DNA from: Psychrobacillus sp042885655
GTDB taxonomy: Bacteria; Bacillota; Bacilli; Bacillales_A; Planococcaceae
Length of the DNA stretch: 64,000 nt
Direction of reading: 5' to 3'
Assembly (NCBI RefSeq): GCF_042885655.1
Contig: NZ_JBHVRO010000004.1
Coordinates: 124,001-188,000 of the forward strand
Shown: piece by piece, positions 50,810 to 59,023 of the stretch
Position numbering within the stretch: position 1 is the stretch's first letter
Layout: every line of letters starts with the position of its first letter
Notes under the pieces: generated by a model
What the model was told of the DNA's origin: nothing
Seen by the model: the letters and a program-made list of their open reading frames with translations, nothing else
The model's database searches: none
Program-made: the position numbers and the translations under genes

Positions 50810-51589
50810 ATGAAAGATTTAATTCAATTAAAAGATAAAAACATTGTCGTAATGGGTGTTGCAAATGAACGTAGCCTTGCATGGGGAGTGGCTAAATCAC
50901 TGTTTGAAGTGGGAGCAAATGTCATTTTCACGTATCGTAAAGAACGTTCTTTAAGTAAAATTGAAAAAGCTTTAACTGATAATAATTTAGAAGCGAGACT
51001 AGTAGTTGAGTGTGATGTTAATAGTGATGATAGTATCAAATCAGCATTTGAGACGATTGGAAAAGAAGTAGGTGTGATTCACGGAGTGGTTCACTCAGTT
51101 GCCTTTGCAAATGCAGAAGATTTAAAGAACGATTTTATTAACACTTCTAGAGAAGGCTATGCGTTTGCTCAAGATACGAGTGCGTACTCACTTATTGCTG
51201 CGGCAAGAGAAGCTGCACCTTTCATGACTGAAGGCGGCTCTATTGTTACAATGAGTTATTTAGGTGCAGAGCGCGTGTTGGAAGGATACAACGTAATGGG
51301 AATTGCAAAAGCATCATTAGAAGCTTCTGTTAAATACTTAGCGTTAGACCTTGGGAAAAATAATATTCGTGTAAATGCTGTTTCTGCTGGTGCTGTTCGT
51401 ACACTAGCGGCAAAAGGAATCTCTTCTTTTAATACTATTCTGCATAAAATTGAAGAAACATCTCCTTTAAAGCGCAATGTTACAGCTGAAGAAGTAGGAG
51501 ATATGACGGTTGCGCTACTAAGTAATTTATCTAGAGGTGTAACAGGAGAAATCGTTTACGTAGATTCTGGATATAATATTATGGGATAA
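50810..51589 (+). CDS. fabI: Enoyl-[acyl-carrier-protein] reductase FabI
   Basis: A 259-residue FabI, which reduces enoyl-ACP with NAD(P)H in the last step of each fatty acid cycle. The cofactor loop is VVMGVANERSLAWGVAKSLF, the catalytic Tyr lies in YNVMGIAKASLEA (Tyr-x6-Lys), a second Tyr is in SYLGAERVLEGY, and VNAVSAGAVRTLAAKGISSF forms the triclosan-contacting loop. I use ATG 50810 behind GGAGG. A FapR box upstream ties it to the fatty acid regulon. A small helix-hairpin-helix protein gene follows at 23 bases and is probably co-expressed. Confidence 0.95.
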   Translation: MKDLIQLKDKNIVVMGVANERSLAWGVAKSLFEVGANVIFTYRKERSLSKIEKALTDNNLEARLVVECDVNSDDSIKSAFETIGKEVGVIHGVVHSVAFANAEDLKNDFINTSREGYAFAQDTSAYSLIAAAREAAPFMTEGGSIVTMSYLGAERVLEGYNVMGIAKASLEASVKYLALDLGKNNIRVNAVSAGAVRTLAAKGISSFNTILHKIEETSPLKRNVTAEEVGDMTVALLSNLSRGVTGEIVYVDSGYNIMG

Positions 51590-51612
51590 CCTCAAAATGA
51601 GGAGAGTGCATA

Positions 51613-51816
51613 ATGACGACTAAAAATGATTTTCTAGGAATACTTGCAAAGCCAGGGCAACGTGCACTCGCAGGAGTAGGAATTGAGAATTTGGAGCATT
51701 TGTCAAAGTTTACGGAAGCAGAGATTATGGAGCTCCACGGCATTGGAAAAAATGGCATGAACAGGCTACAAATCGCTCTTGCGGAAAAAGGACTATCATT
51801 TGCTCAAAAAAAATAA
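51613..51816 (+). CDS. Small helix-hairpin-helix protein (RpoA C-terminal-domain-like)
   Basis: A 67-residue protein. LAKPGQRALAGVGIENLEHL, then FTEAEIMELHGIGKNGMNRL, forms two helices and a hairpin like the helix-hairpin-helix DNA-binding fold and the C-terminal domain of RNA polymerase alpha. Such single-domain proteins usually bind DNA without sequence specificity, or nucleic-acid proteins. GAGGAGAG precedes the ATG, and a good terminator follows. Its place behind fabI is common in Bacilli-type genomes to my memory, but no functional link is known to me. Confidence 0.8.
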   Translation: MTTKNDFLGILAKPGQRALAGVGIENLEHLSKFTEAEIMELHGIGKNGMNRLQIALAEKGLSFAQKK

Positions 51817-51821
51817 AGTTT

Positions 51822-51858
51822 ACCGGATGAAGGGTGGGTTTCTTCATCCGGTTTTGTT
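51822..51858 (+). terminator. Terminator after the fabI unit
   Basis: ACCGGATGAAG pairs perfectly with CTTCATCCGGT around 9 bases, followed by TTTTG. Confidence 0.9.
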
Positions 51859-51913
51859 TTTAGCGAAAATATTACTTTTAGAGAGATTAACCTGTTTACT
51901 TGTTTATCAACTT

Positions 51914-51942
51914 TTGATATATTCTTATAAATCAAATAAAAT
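51914..51942 (+). promoter_or_regulatory. Promoter of the MetRS T-box unit
   Basis: TTGATA (51914-51919) and TAAAAT (51937-51942) are 17 bp apart, which places the start of transcription near 51949, at the base of stem I. Confidence 0.75.
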
Positions 51943-51947
51943 AATAA

Positions 51948-52270
51948 GCTATGAAGAGAGAAGTAAAATGATGTTGTTTTTTTAAAGAGAGCTTCGTTCG
52001 CTGAAAAGAAGTAAAAAACACTTATTTGAAAATGGCCTCTGAGCTTCGTACTGAAAGAATTATTTTATCAAAGCGAGGTCGCTCATTTCGATAAATGGTG
52101 GCATCCGAATTAGGGTAAATGATCTCTAGTAAACTACGACAAGAAACGGCACTTGTTATAAATGCCGGAGTATTATATTTGATACTCACTAAGGTAAGCA
52201 ACGGGAGTTGTTTATAAATTTAGGTGGTACCGCGAGTTTAACCTCGTCCTTTTTTAGGACGGGGTTTTTT
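51948..52270 (+). promoter_or_regulatory. T-box leader, methionine-specific
   Basis: GCTATGAAGAGAGAAGTA opens stem I, AGAGAGCT and a GCTGAAAAG motif follow, the T-box core is TTTAGGTGGTACCGCGAG (52219-52236), and the terminator is CTCGTCCT...AGGACGGGG with a T run (52243-52270). The specifier segment AATGGCCTCTGAGCT puts ATG at 52032-52034, which fits the MetRS gene downstream. Confidence 0.95.
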
Positions 52271-52380
52271 GTTTTTTAATAAGGATTTAAACAACCTTTG
52301 AATTAAAAGCATCTAGAGGAAACGAATTTTTAGTTCTAAAACGGCATAGACAATCAAATATTAAAAAGGGGATGTTAAAA

Positions 52381-54021
52381 ATGAGTATTTTTATTGGTGG
52401 GGCTTGGCCGTATGCGAATGGATCGTTACATTTAGGGCATATTGCTGCTTTATTGCCTGGAGATATATTGGCTCGATATTATCGTTTAAAAGGAGAAAAA
52501 GTGCTATACGTGTCTGGGAGTGATTGCAATGGAACACCTATATCCATTAGAGCAAATCAAGAAAGTACCACGCCTAGAGAAATCGCAAATCGTTACCATA
52601 ATGAGTTTAAAGAATGTTTTACAAAGTTAGGGTTTACTTATGATTTATACACTCGAACGGATGGAGAATTTCATCATAAGATTGTACAAAATATATTCCT
52701 AACCTTACAGGAGAACGGTTATATCTATAAAAAGGAAATCGATCAAACATATTGTGAATATGACAATCAATTTCTTCCGGATCGATACGTAGAGGGCATT
52801 TGCCCCAATTGTTTATATCCTTCAAGAGGAGACCAATGTGATAACTGTTCAACTATTTTAGATCCATTAGACTTAATTGATCCGAAATGCAAAATATGTG
52901 GAAACGATCCGATAGTGAAAAAAACAGAGCATTTTTACTTTGCACTAAGCGAATTTCAAAAGGAACTCGAGTCTTATATTAATAAAGCAAAAGTCGAACA
53001 AAACTGGAGAGAAAATGCACTGAATTTATCTGAAAGATATCTTAACGAAGGTCTCATTGACCGTGCGGCATCAAGGGATTTGCCAAATGGTGTTAATATT
53101 CCTGTAAAAGGTTATGAAGACAAAAAGGTTTATGTTTGGATAGAAGCAGTTTCAGGTTACTACTCTGCAAGTAAGGAATGGGCAGCAATTCACAACGAAA
53201 GTGATGAAGGTTTTTGGAGTGAAGATACGACGTCTTATTATGTACATGGAAAAGATAATATTCCTTTCCATACAATTATTTGGCCTGCGATTTTACTTGG
53301 AATTAAAAGTCTATCGTTGCCAACGCATATTGTGTCTAATGAGTATTTAACATTGGAGAAAAAGAAACTTTCTACGAGTAAAAATTGGGCAGTATGGGTG
53401 CCATACATTTTAGAGAAGTATCAACCAGACTCAATTAGATATTTTTTGACGACGAATGCACCGGAAAACAGAGATACAGATTTTTCTTGGAGGGAATTTA
53501 TTTTAAGCCATAATTCGGAGTTACTTGGAGCTTACGGGAACTTCATTAATCGAACGTTGAAATTTATTGAAAAGTCTTATGGTGGGATTATTTCAAGTGG
53601 TGTGATAAACAATGAAATGGAAGAAAAAGTGGGGAGTCTATTTGACGTAGTTGGAGGACTAATTGAATCAGGACACTTTAAACAAGCGATAGATTATGTC
53701 TTTGATTTTATACGATCTGCAAATAAATACTTTGATACAGAGCAACCATGGAAACAAATTAACGAAGATAAAGATTCATGTGATAATACTCTTTTTACTT
53801 GTGTTTTTATCATTGTAAACGTCTCGCAAATATTAGAACCGTTTCTTCCATTCTCAAGTGCAACAGTAAAAGAAACGTTGAGTCTAGATGAATTTAGTTG
53901 GAAAGTAATCAAAAAGAAAAGCTACACATTGACATCTGTCTCTCCATTATTTGAGCGGTTGGATACAAATTTGATTGTCGAGGAACTTACTTATTTGGAG
54001 AGTAAAGTAAAGGATAATTAA
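52381..54021 (+). CDS. metG: Methionyl-tRNA synthetase, E. coli-type second form
   Basis: A 546-residue MetRS. The HIGH region is SLHLGHIAALLPGDILARYY, the zinc part has CPNCLYPSRGDQCDNC and CKICGN, two knuckles as in E. coli and archaeal/eukaryotic MetRS, and the KMSKS loop is changed to KKLSTSKN. After the anticodon-binding helix bundle it stops; the C-terminal tRNA-binding domain of the usual Bacillus MetS (about 650 residues) is absent. ATG 52381 has the better distance to AAGGGG. T-box control and this type suggest a second MetRS, like the MetRS2 that gives inhibitor resistance in pneumococcus and B. anthracis; whether another MetRS gene exists cannot be seen here. Confidence 0.92.
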   Translation: MSIFIGGAWPYANGSLHLGHIAALLPGDILARYYRLKGEKVLYVSGSDCNGTPISIRANQESTTPREIANRYHNEFKECFTKLGFTYDLYTRTDGEFHHKIVQNIFLTLQENGYIYKKEIDQTYCEYDNQFLPDRYVEGICPNCLYPSRGDQCDNCSTILDPLDLIDPKCKICGNDPIVKKTEHFYFALSEFQKELESYINKAKVEQNWRENALNLSERYLNEGLIDRAASRDLPNGVNIPVKGYEDKKVYVWIEAVSGYYSASKEWAAIHNESDEGFWSEDTTSYYVHGKDNIPFHTIIWPAILLGIKSLSLPTHIVSNEYLTLEKKKLSTSKNWAVWVPYILEKYQPDSIRYFLTTNAPENRDTDFSWREFILSHNSELLGAYGNFINRTLKFIEKSYGGIISSGVINNEMEEKVGSLFDVVGGLIESGHFKQAIDYVFDFIRSANKYFDTEQPWKQINEDKDSCDNTLFTCVFIIVNVSQILEPFLPFSSATVKETLSLDEFSWKVIKKKSYTLTSVSPLFERLDTNLIVEELTYLESKVKDN

Positions 54022-54123
54022 TAGAAGGTTAAGACTGTCTGAATATGTATAAAGAATCTTTAAGTTCAAATAAAAAATGATGGGTATAGTAATAATAAGA
54101 TAGGAGTATAGGGAGGGAAATCT

Positions 54124-55458
54124 ATGGAGTACGTAATTATTGGTGGGGATGCAGCAGGAATGAGTGCAGCAATGGAAATTATTCGAAAGGATCCAACAGC
54201 AAAAATTACTACACTTGAAAAAGGGGATATATATTCTTACGGTCAATGTGGGTTACCGTATGTTGTGGGAAAGCACGTGCCGTCATCAACTGATGTTATT
54301 GCAAGAAGTGTTGAAATGTTTCGAAGTAAATATGGAATTAATGCAAAGACCGGATATGAAGTAACAAATATTGATGTAGTAAATAAAAAAGTATCGGGAA
54401 ACATTTTGCAAGAAGGAGATACATTTGAATTACAGTATGATCGACTACTCATAGCTACAGGAGCTAGTCCAGTTATTCCTGATTGGGATGGAAGTAGGTT
54501 AACTGGAATTCATACAATCAAAACAATACCTAATACAGAAGCGATTATAGCGGACTTAGAACATGCGCATCAGGTAACCATTATAGGCGGAGGTTATATT
54601 GGTTTAGAAATGGCTGAGAACTTTGCAATCCTTGGGAAGAAAGTACGAATTATTCAGCGTGGCGATCAATTAGCCGGTATTTTTGATAAAGACATGGCAA
54701 CTTTAATTTACAAAGAAGCTGCCAACCATCATATAGAAGTAATTTTGAATGAAGAAGTAATATCGATATCTGGTGAGGAAAGAGTAGAAGAAGTACTAAC
54801 GAACAAAGGGAGCTACCAAACGGATTTAGTGCTAATAGCAGTGGGTGTAAAACCAACGACAGAATTTTTAAAAAACACTGGAATTAGTACACTTCCAAAT
54901 GGTGCAATTATTGTTAATGCTCATTTAGAAACGAATGTGGAGGGTGTTTATGCAGCAGGAGATTGTGCGACACATTTTCATCGAATCAAACAAAAAGATG
55001 ATTACATTCCACTTGGTACTACGGCTAACAAGCAAGGACGATTGGCTGGATTCAATATGATGGGCAATGTGGAAGAATTCAAAGGGATTGTTGGGACTTC
55101 TATTATGAAATTTTTTGATTTAACAATTGGTAAAACGGGACTTTCTGAAAAAGAACTAAATCAGTTAGGTATTCAGTACGAAACACATATGCAACAGGCA
55201 ACCGATATTGCGGGTTATTTTCCTGATAAGGAATTGATGCATATAAAATTGCTCTATCGAAGAGATAATCAATTGCTGTTAGGTGGCCAAATCATCGGAG
55301 GGAAAGGAGTAGATAAACGAATAGATGTGTTAGCTACGGCACTATTTCATCAAATGGCCGTAACTGATCTATTAGATTTAGATCTTGCCTATTCACCACC
55401 ATATAATGGAGTTTGGGATCCTTTACAGCAATTGGCAAAGCGAATGGGAAGAAAATAA
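54124..55458 (+). CDS. cdr: CoA-disulfide reductase
   Basis: A 444-residue flavin pyridine-nucleotide-disulfide oxidoreductase. It opens with the FAD loop YVIIGGDAAGMSAAMEIIRK; YSYGQCGLPYVVG around residue 43 holds the single redox Cys of CoA-disulfide reductases and NADH oxidases; VTIIGGGYIGLEMAENFAIL is the NAD(P)H loop; GVYAAGDCATHFH closes the FAD site. C-terminal YSPPYNGVWDPLQQL is typical. It keeps coenzyme A reduced in the cytoplasm, taking a thiol role where glutathione is lacking. GGGAGG lies before the ATG. It is read from the interval after metG, perhaps independently. Confidence 0.9.
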   Translation: MEYVIIGGDAAGMSAAMEIIRKDPTAKITTLEKGDIYSYGQCGLPYVVGKHVPSSTDVIARSVEMFRSKYGINAKTGYEVTNIDVVNKKVSGNILQEGDTFELQYDRLLIATGASPVIPDWDGSRLTGIHTIKTIPNTEAIIADLEHAHQVTIIGGGYIGLEMAENFAILGKKVRIIQRGDQLAGIFDKDMATLIYKEAANHHIEVILNEEVISISGEERVEEVLTNKGSYQTDLVLIAVGVKPTTEFLKNTGISTLPNGAIIVNAHLETNVEGVYAAGDCATHFHRIKQKDDYIPLGTTANKQGRLAGFNMMGNVEEFKGIVGTSIMKFFDLTIGKTGLSEKELNQLGIQYETHMQQATDIAGYFPDKELMHIKLLYRRDNQLLLGGQIIGGKGVDKRIDVLATALFHQMAVTDLLDLDLAYSPPYNGVWDPLQQLAKRMGRK

Positions 55459-55471
55459 TTGAACAATGTAC

Positions 55472-55500
55472 TTGACGATTTTCTTTTTGTTGCATATACT
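55472..55500 (+). promoter_or_regulatory. Promoter of the Thr T-box / ThrRS unit
   Basis: TTGACG (55472-55477) and TATACT (55495-55500) are 17 bp apart, just upstream of the first T-box. Confidence 0.88.
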
Positions 55501-55506
55501 ATTCAA

Positions 55507-55762
55507 AAATCAGTAAGCGAAGAAAAGGATATGAATCATTTTTTAGTTTTCTTGTCAGAGAACAGGGTCAATGGCTGAGAGCCCTGAAGAAAAAGAAATG
55601 GTTTACCACCTTTGAGCTACTATGGGGAAAGCGATGAATGCAATTATCCATAGTCGGGAAACCGTTATCTTGTATGAGCGCAATACATTTTTGGTGTTGC
55701 AAAATTAGGGTGGAACCACGACCACACTCGTCCCTTTACCGGGATGGGTGTGGTCTTTTTGT
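55507..55762 (+). promoter_or_regulatory. T-box leader 1 of 3, threonine-specific
   Basis: Stem I starts near AAGCGAAGAAAAGGATATGA (55515). The core is AATTAGGGTGGAACCACG (about 55703-55720), and the terminator GACCACACTCGTCCC...GGGATGGGTGTGGTC ends in T5. Aligning TTTACCACCTTTGAGCT with the Met leaders gives ACC (55605-55607) as specifier, a Thr codon. Confidence 0.93.
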
Positions 55763-55779
55763 ATACATTTAAATAATTG

Positions 55780-56025
55780 AAGCGAAGAAAAGGATATGAA
55801 TTATTTTCAATTTTCTTGTCAGAGAACAGGGTCATTGGCTGGGAGCCCTGAAGAAAAAAGAATGATTTACCACCTTGGAGCTATTATAGGGAAAGCATTC
55901 GTGCGATTAACTATAGCCGGGAGAACCGTTATCTTGTATGAGTGCAATGCACTTTTTGTGTTGCAAAATTAGGGTGGAACCACGACCACACTCGTCCCTT
56001 TACCGGGATGAGTGTGGTTTTTTTT
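55780..56025 (+). promoter_or_regulatory. T-box leader 2 of 3, threonine-specific
   Basis: A near-copy of leader 1 shifted by 265 bp, with its own AGGGTGGAACCACG core and terminator with T8. The specifier is ACC (55869-55871). Confidence 0.93.
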
Positions 56026-56040
56026 ATAATTAAATAGTTG

Positions 56041-56285
56041 AAGCAAAGAAAAGGATATGAATCATTTTCAATTTTCTTATCAGAGAACAGGGTCATTGGC
56101 TGAGAGCCCTAAAGAAAAAAGATGGTTTACCACCTTGGAGCTGCTATGGGGAAAGCACGAATGCAATTATCCATAGTCGGGAAACCGTTATCTTGTATGA
56201 GCGCAATACACTTTTTGTGTTGTAAAATTAGGGTGGAACCACGACCACACTCGTCCCTTTATCGGGATGGGTGTGGTCTTTTTGT
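56041..56285 (+). promoter_or_regulatory. T-box leader 3 of 3, threonine-specific
   Basis: A third near-copy, 261 bp after the second, with core AGGGTGGAACCACG and terminator ending in T5. The specifier is ACC (56129-56131). It ends 32 bases before the ThrRS start. Confidence 0.93.
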
Positions 56286-56317
56286 ATTTAACAAATTTAT
56301 AAACTGGAGGAATTACA

Positions 56318-57520
56318 ATGTCACTAAAAGCAGAAGAAAGAGTAAGTCATCAGAAGTTAGGTCAGCAATTAGAATTATTTATGTCGATGGAAGAAGCGCC
56401 AGGAATGCCATTTTACTTGCCGAAGGGTATGGTGTTACGAAATGAGCTTGAAAATCTTTGGAGAATTAAGCATCAACGAGCAGGATATCAAGAAATTAAA
56501 ACTCCAATTATGATGAAGCAAGAACTCTGGGAGAAGTCAGGACACTGGGATCATTACCATGAAAATATGTATTTTGCGGATGTTGATGAACAAAAATACG
56601 CGATTAAGCCGATGAATTGCCCGGGAGCAGTACTTATTTTTAACAGCAAAAGAAGAGGATACAGAGAGTTACCTGTTCGTTATGCGGAACTTGGATTAGT
56701 TCATCGTCACGAACTATCGGGTTCATTAAATGGACTGTTACGGGTTCGAGCATTTACTCAAGATGATGCACATCTATTTGTACGTGAGGAACAAATAGAA
56801 AGTGAAATAGATAAAGTGCTGGATTTAGTGGATGAATTTTATTCAGAGTTTGGTTTTAGTTACAAAATAGAGCTATCTACTCGTCCTCAAGATTTTATGG
56901 GGGCAGTGGAAGTTTGGGACCAAGCAGAGTTAGCGCTTGAATCAGTATTAAAGAAAAAACAATTAGAATATCAAGTAAATGAAGGGGACGGGGCGTTTTA
57001 TGGTCCTAAAATTGATTTTCATATTTTAGATTCTCTTGGTCGAAGCTGGCAATGCGGAACAGTGCAACTCGATTTTCAAATGCCTGAGAAGTTCCATTGT
57101 CAATACATCGACGAAGACAATCAACCTCGTCGACCAATTATGATTCATCGTGCTATTTATGGATCTATCGAACGTTTTATGGCTATTCTTTTGGAGCATT
57201 TTCAAGGAAGCTTCCCACTTTGGCTAGCACCTGTTCAAGTAAAGATTTTACCGATAGCAGACGCACATATTTCATATTGTGAAGAAGTAAAACGACGACT
57301 TGAACATGAAGGATACAGAGTTGAAATAGATGATCGAATAGAGAAAATTGGTTTGAAAATACGCGAAGCCGCCCTGCAAAAGCATCCGTATATGCTAATA
57401 ATTGGAGACCAAGAAATGGAGCAAGGAATGGTCTCTGTGAGAAAGCATAAAGTAGGTAGCATTGGAGAAATGGATATGGATGAATTGATTGGACATTTAA
57501 CATGTGAGCAAAGATTTTAA
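56318..57520 (+). CDS. thrS: Short threonyl-tRNA synthetase lacking TGS and editing domains
   Basis: Only 400 residues, against about 640 for normal bacterial ThrRS. It starts directly in the catalytic domain (LFMSMEEAPGMPFYLPKGMV). The zinc ligands are all present: Cys in MNCPGAVLIF, His in DDAHLFV and His in IMIHRAIYGS; motif 2 is RVRAFTQDD and motif 3 is GSIERFMAILLEHF. The anticodon-binding domain covers about residues 300-395. The N-terminal TGS and serine-editing domains are absent, and no trace of them lies upstream: GGAGG sits 7 bases before the ATG, behind three T-boxes. It should charge tRNA-Thr without clearing Ser-tRNA-Thr. It is probably a starvation or antibiotic backup; the normal ThrRS would be elsewhere. 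Confidence 0.93.
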   Translation: MSLKAEERVSHQKLGQQLELFMSMEEAPGMPFYLPKGMVLRNELENLWRIKHQRAGYQEIKTPIMMKQELWEKSGHWDHYHENMYFADVDEQKYAIKPMNCPGAVLIFNSKRRGYRELPVRYAELGLVHRHELSGSLNGLLRVRAFTQDDAHLFVREEQIESEIDKVLDLVDEFYSEFGFSYKIELSTRPQDFMGAVEVWDQAELALESVLKKKQLEYQVNEGDGAFYGPKIDFHILDSLGRSWQCGTVQLDFQMPEKFHCQYIDEDNQPRRPIMIHRAIYGSIERFMAILLEHFQGSFPLWLAPVQVKILPIADAHISYCEEVKRRLEHEGYRVEIDDRIEKIGLKIREAALQKHPYMLIIGDQEMEQGMVSVRKHKVGSIGEMDMDELIGHLTCEQRF

Positions 57521-57540
57521 CGAATTGTAATAACTAATCT

Positions 57541-57593
57541 CTCTCCTACAAAGGATTTTTCATTATTCTTCACGAATAAAACTGGTAGGAGGG
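57541..57593 (+). promoter_or_regulatory. Hairpin that may hide the leader ribosome site
   Basis: CTCTCCTAC (57541-57549) can pair with GTAGGAGGG (57585-57593), which contains the AGGAGG site of the short leader frame downstream. The loop is 35 bases and there is no T run. The same CTCTCT could also pair with GAGAG before the acetyltransferase start. Confidence 0.45.
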
Positions 57594-57598
57594 ATTTC

Positions 57599-57637
57599 AT
57601 GTGCAATTGCTCAATTTTTTATATCCCTTGTATATGA
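57599..57637 (+). CDS. Possible 12-residue leader peptide
   Basis: ATG 57599 lies 6 bases after the strong AGGAGGG site and encodes MCNCSIFYIPCI, then TGA. That stop overlaps an ATG (57634) in the acetyltransferase frame as ATGA. The strong ribosome site belongs either to this leader or to GTG 57601 in the acetyltransferase frame. A leader peptide is plausible but unproven. Confidence 0.35.
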   Translation: MCNCSIFYIPCI

Positions 57638-57660
57638 AAAGAAGAAAGAGAGTGTTAGGA

Positions 57661-58221
57661 ATGAATACATTAAAGAATTTTCCGCATATAGAGACAGAAC
57701 GTTTTCTATTGCGTCCAATAGAAGTAAAAGATGCCGATGCAGTGTTTCATTACTTTTCAAAAGATGAAGTAACAAAATACTATGATTTGGATACGTTTAC
57801 CAATGTGGATGAAGCTATTCAATTAATTGAAAACTGGCAAAAGCGCTTTGCAAACAATGAAGGAATTCGCTGGGGTATTGCAACTAAGAACGAAAATAAA
57901 ATAATCGGCAGCTGTGGTTATCACAATTGGGAAAAGGAGCACTTCAAAGCAGAAGTAGGGTTTGAAGTAACACCAGAGTATTGGCAACAAGGAGTTATGA
58001 CAGAGATTCTTCCGCTTGTAATGCAATATGGTTTTGAAGAAATGGGGCTCTACCGAATCGAAGCTCTTTATGACCCAGAAAACACAGCTTCTAAAAAGAC
58101 GCTTGAAAAAGCGGGTTTTATCTATGAAGGAACTTTACGAAAATCTTCTTTTGAAAAGGGACGTTTTTGTGACGCTGAGATCTGTTCTATTTTGAAAGAG
58201 GAGTACAAAAAATATGAATGA
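57661..58221 (+). CDS. GNAT acetyltransferase, RimJ/RimL-like
   Basis: About 186 residues of GNAT fold. FPHIETERFLLRPIEVKDAD starts the fold, VGFEVTPEYWQQGVMTEILP holds the acetyl-CoA loop variant Q-Q-G-V-M, and LYRIEALYDPENTASKKTLE with KAGFIYEGTLRKSSF is the RimJ/RimL end. The frame is open to GTG 57601; in-frame ATGs at 57634 and 57661 are alternatives, and 57661 best fits family starts with GAGAG 8 bases upstream. The stop overlaps the next gene by 8 bp. It heads a three-gene operon with a nucleotidyltransferase, so an antibiotic-like amine is a possible acceptor. Confidence 0.85.
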   Translation: MNTLKNFPHIETERFLLRPIEVKDADAVFHYFSKDEVTKYYDLDTFTNVDEAIQLIENWQKRFANNEGIRWGIATKNENKIIGSCGYHNWEKEHFKAEVGFEVTPEYWQQGVMTEILPLVMQYGFEEMGLYRIEALYDPENTASKKTLEKAGFIYEGTLRKSSFEKGRFCDAEICSILKEEYKKYE

Positions 58222-59023
58222 ACGTCTACCAAAAAGTGTTCATGCATTTACACAACTATTTGTAGAAGCGCTCAATAAACATTTACCTGAAAATATAATG
58301 GAAGGTATTTATATTTATGGATCGATTGCTTTAGGAGCTTTTAATGAAGAGAAAAGCGATATCGACTTTATTGTTCTATTGAAGCGTGAACTCAATGATC
58401 AAGAAGTGGTGGGTATTAAAGCAATCCATTCACAAATGTGTAATTATGAATTCGGAAATCGAATGGACGGGGTTTATGTTCAAGCAAGTCTAGTAGGCAA
58501 AACAAATGAAGAGCAACCGATGTATCCATATTGCTCGGATGGAAAAGTAAGTGTGGGGCATTGGGATGTTAATCATATTACATGGTGGGTTCTAAAACAG
58601 CATGGGATTAGGTTGCAAGGAACGACAATCGCAGAACTAAATATCCCAACAAGTTGGGCAGATGTCTTGAAAACGTTGGAATATAATGTGAACAAATACT
58701 GGTTCAACAAGACTAAAAAAAGGTATCTATTTTTGTTCGATAGTATGATAGAATTCACAACTTGTACGATTAGTAGAATCATATGCTCGCTTGAACAACA
58801 AGACATTTTTTCGAAAGATGAAGCGGTTAAGTTATGTTTGGGTACAATGCCAGAAAGATGGCATCTTCTCTTGAATGAAGGTGCACGAATTCGAATAGGA
58901 ACAAATAGGAAGTCATTGTATAAAAGCAAAATAAAAAGAGCAAAAGATTGTAGAGATTTTATATTATTTACACATCAATTATATAAAGAAGACTTTTTAA
59001 AGAGGAGTAAAATATGGAAATAA
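58214..59023 (+). CDS. Aminoglycoside nucleotidyltransferase-like protein (AadA/ANT(9) type)
   Basis: A 269-residue nucleotidyltransferase. IYIYGSIALGAFNEEKSDID holds the G-S-x10-D-x-D metal and nucleotide site of the superfamily, and the helical C-terminal half, with YCSDGKVSVGHWDVNHITWW, KYWFNKTKKRYLFLFDSMIE and SKDEAVKLCLGTMPERWHLL, follows the AadA-type C-terminal domain. Such enzymes add AMP to streptomycin or spectinomycin hydroxyls. GAGGAG precedes the ATG, and both ends overlap neighbouring acetyltransferase genes (8 and 10 bp). Chromosomal relatives often have weak or unknown activity, so resistance is only a possibility. Confidence 0.82.
   Translation: MNERLPKSVHAFTQLFVEALNKHLPENIMEGIYIYGSIALGAFNEEKSDIDFIVLLKRELNDQEVVGIKAIHSQMCNYEFGNRMDGVYVQASLVGKTNEEQPMYPYCSDGKVSVGHWDVNHITWWVLKQHGIRLQGTTIAELNIPTSWADVLKTLEYNVNKYWFNKTKKRYLFLFDSMIEFTTCTISRIICSLEQQDIFSKDEAVKLCLGTMPERWHLLLNEGARIRIGTNRKSLYKSKIKRAKDCRDFILFTHQLYKEDFLKRSKIWK

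Noticed and set aside
56122..56445. 107-codon open frame across the third T-box and the ThrRS start
   Set aside because: It runs through the T-box terminator, lacks a ribosome site and is out of frame with the clear ThrRS gene.
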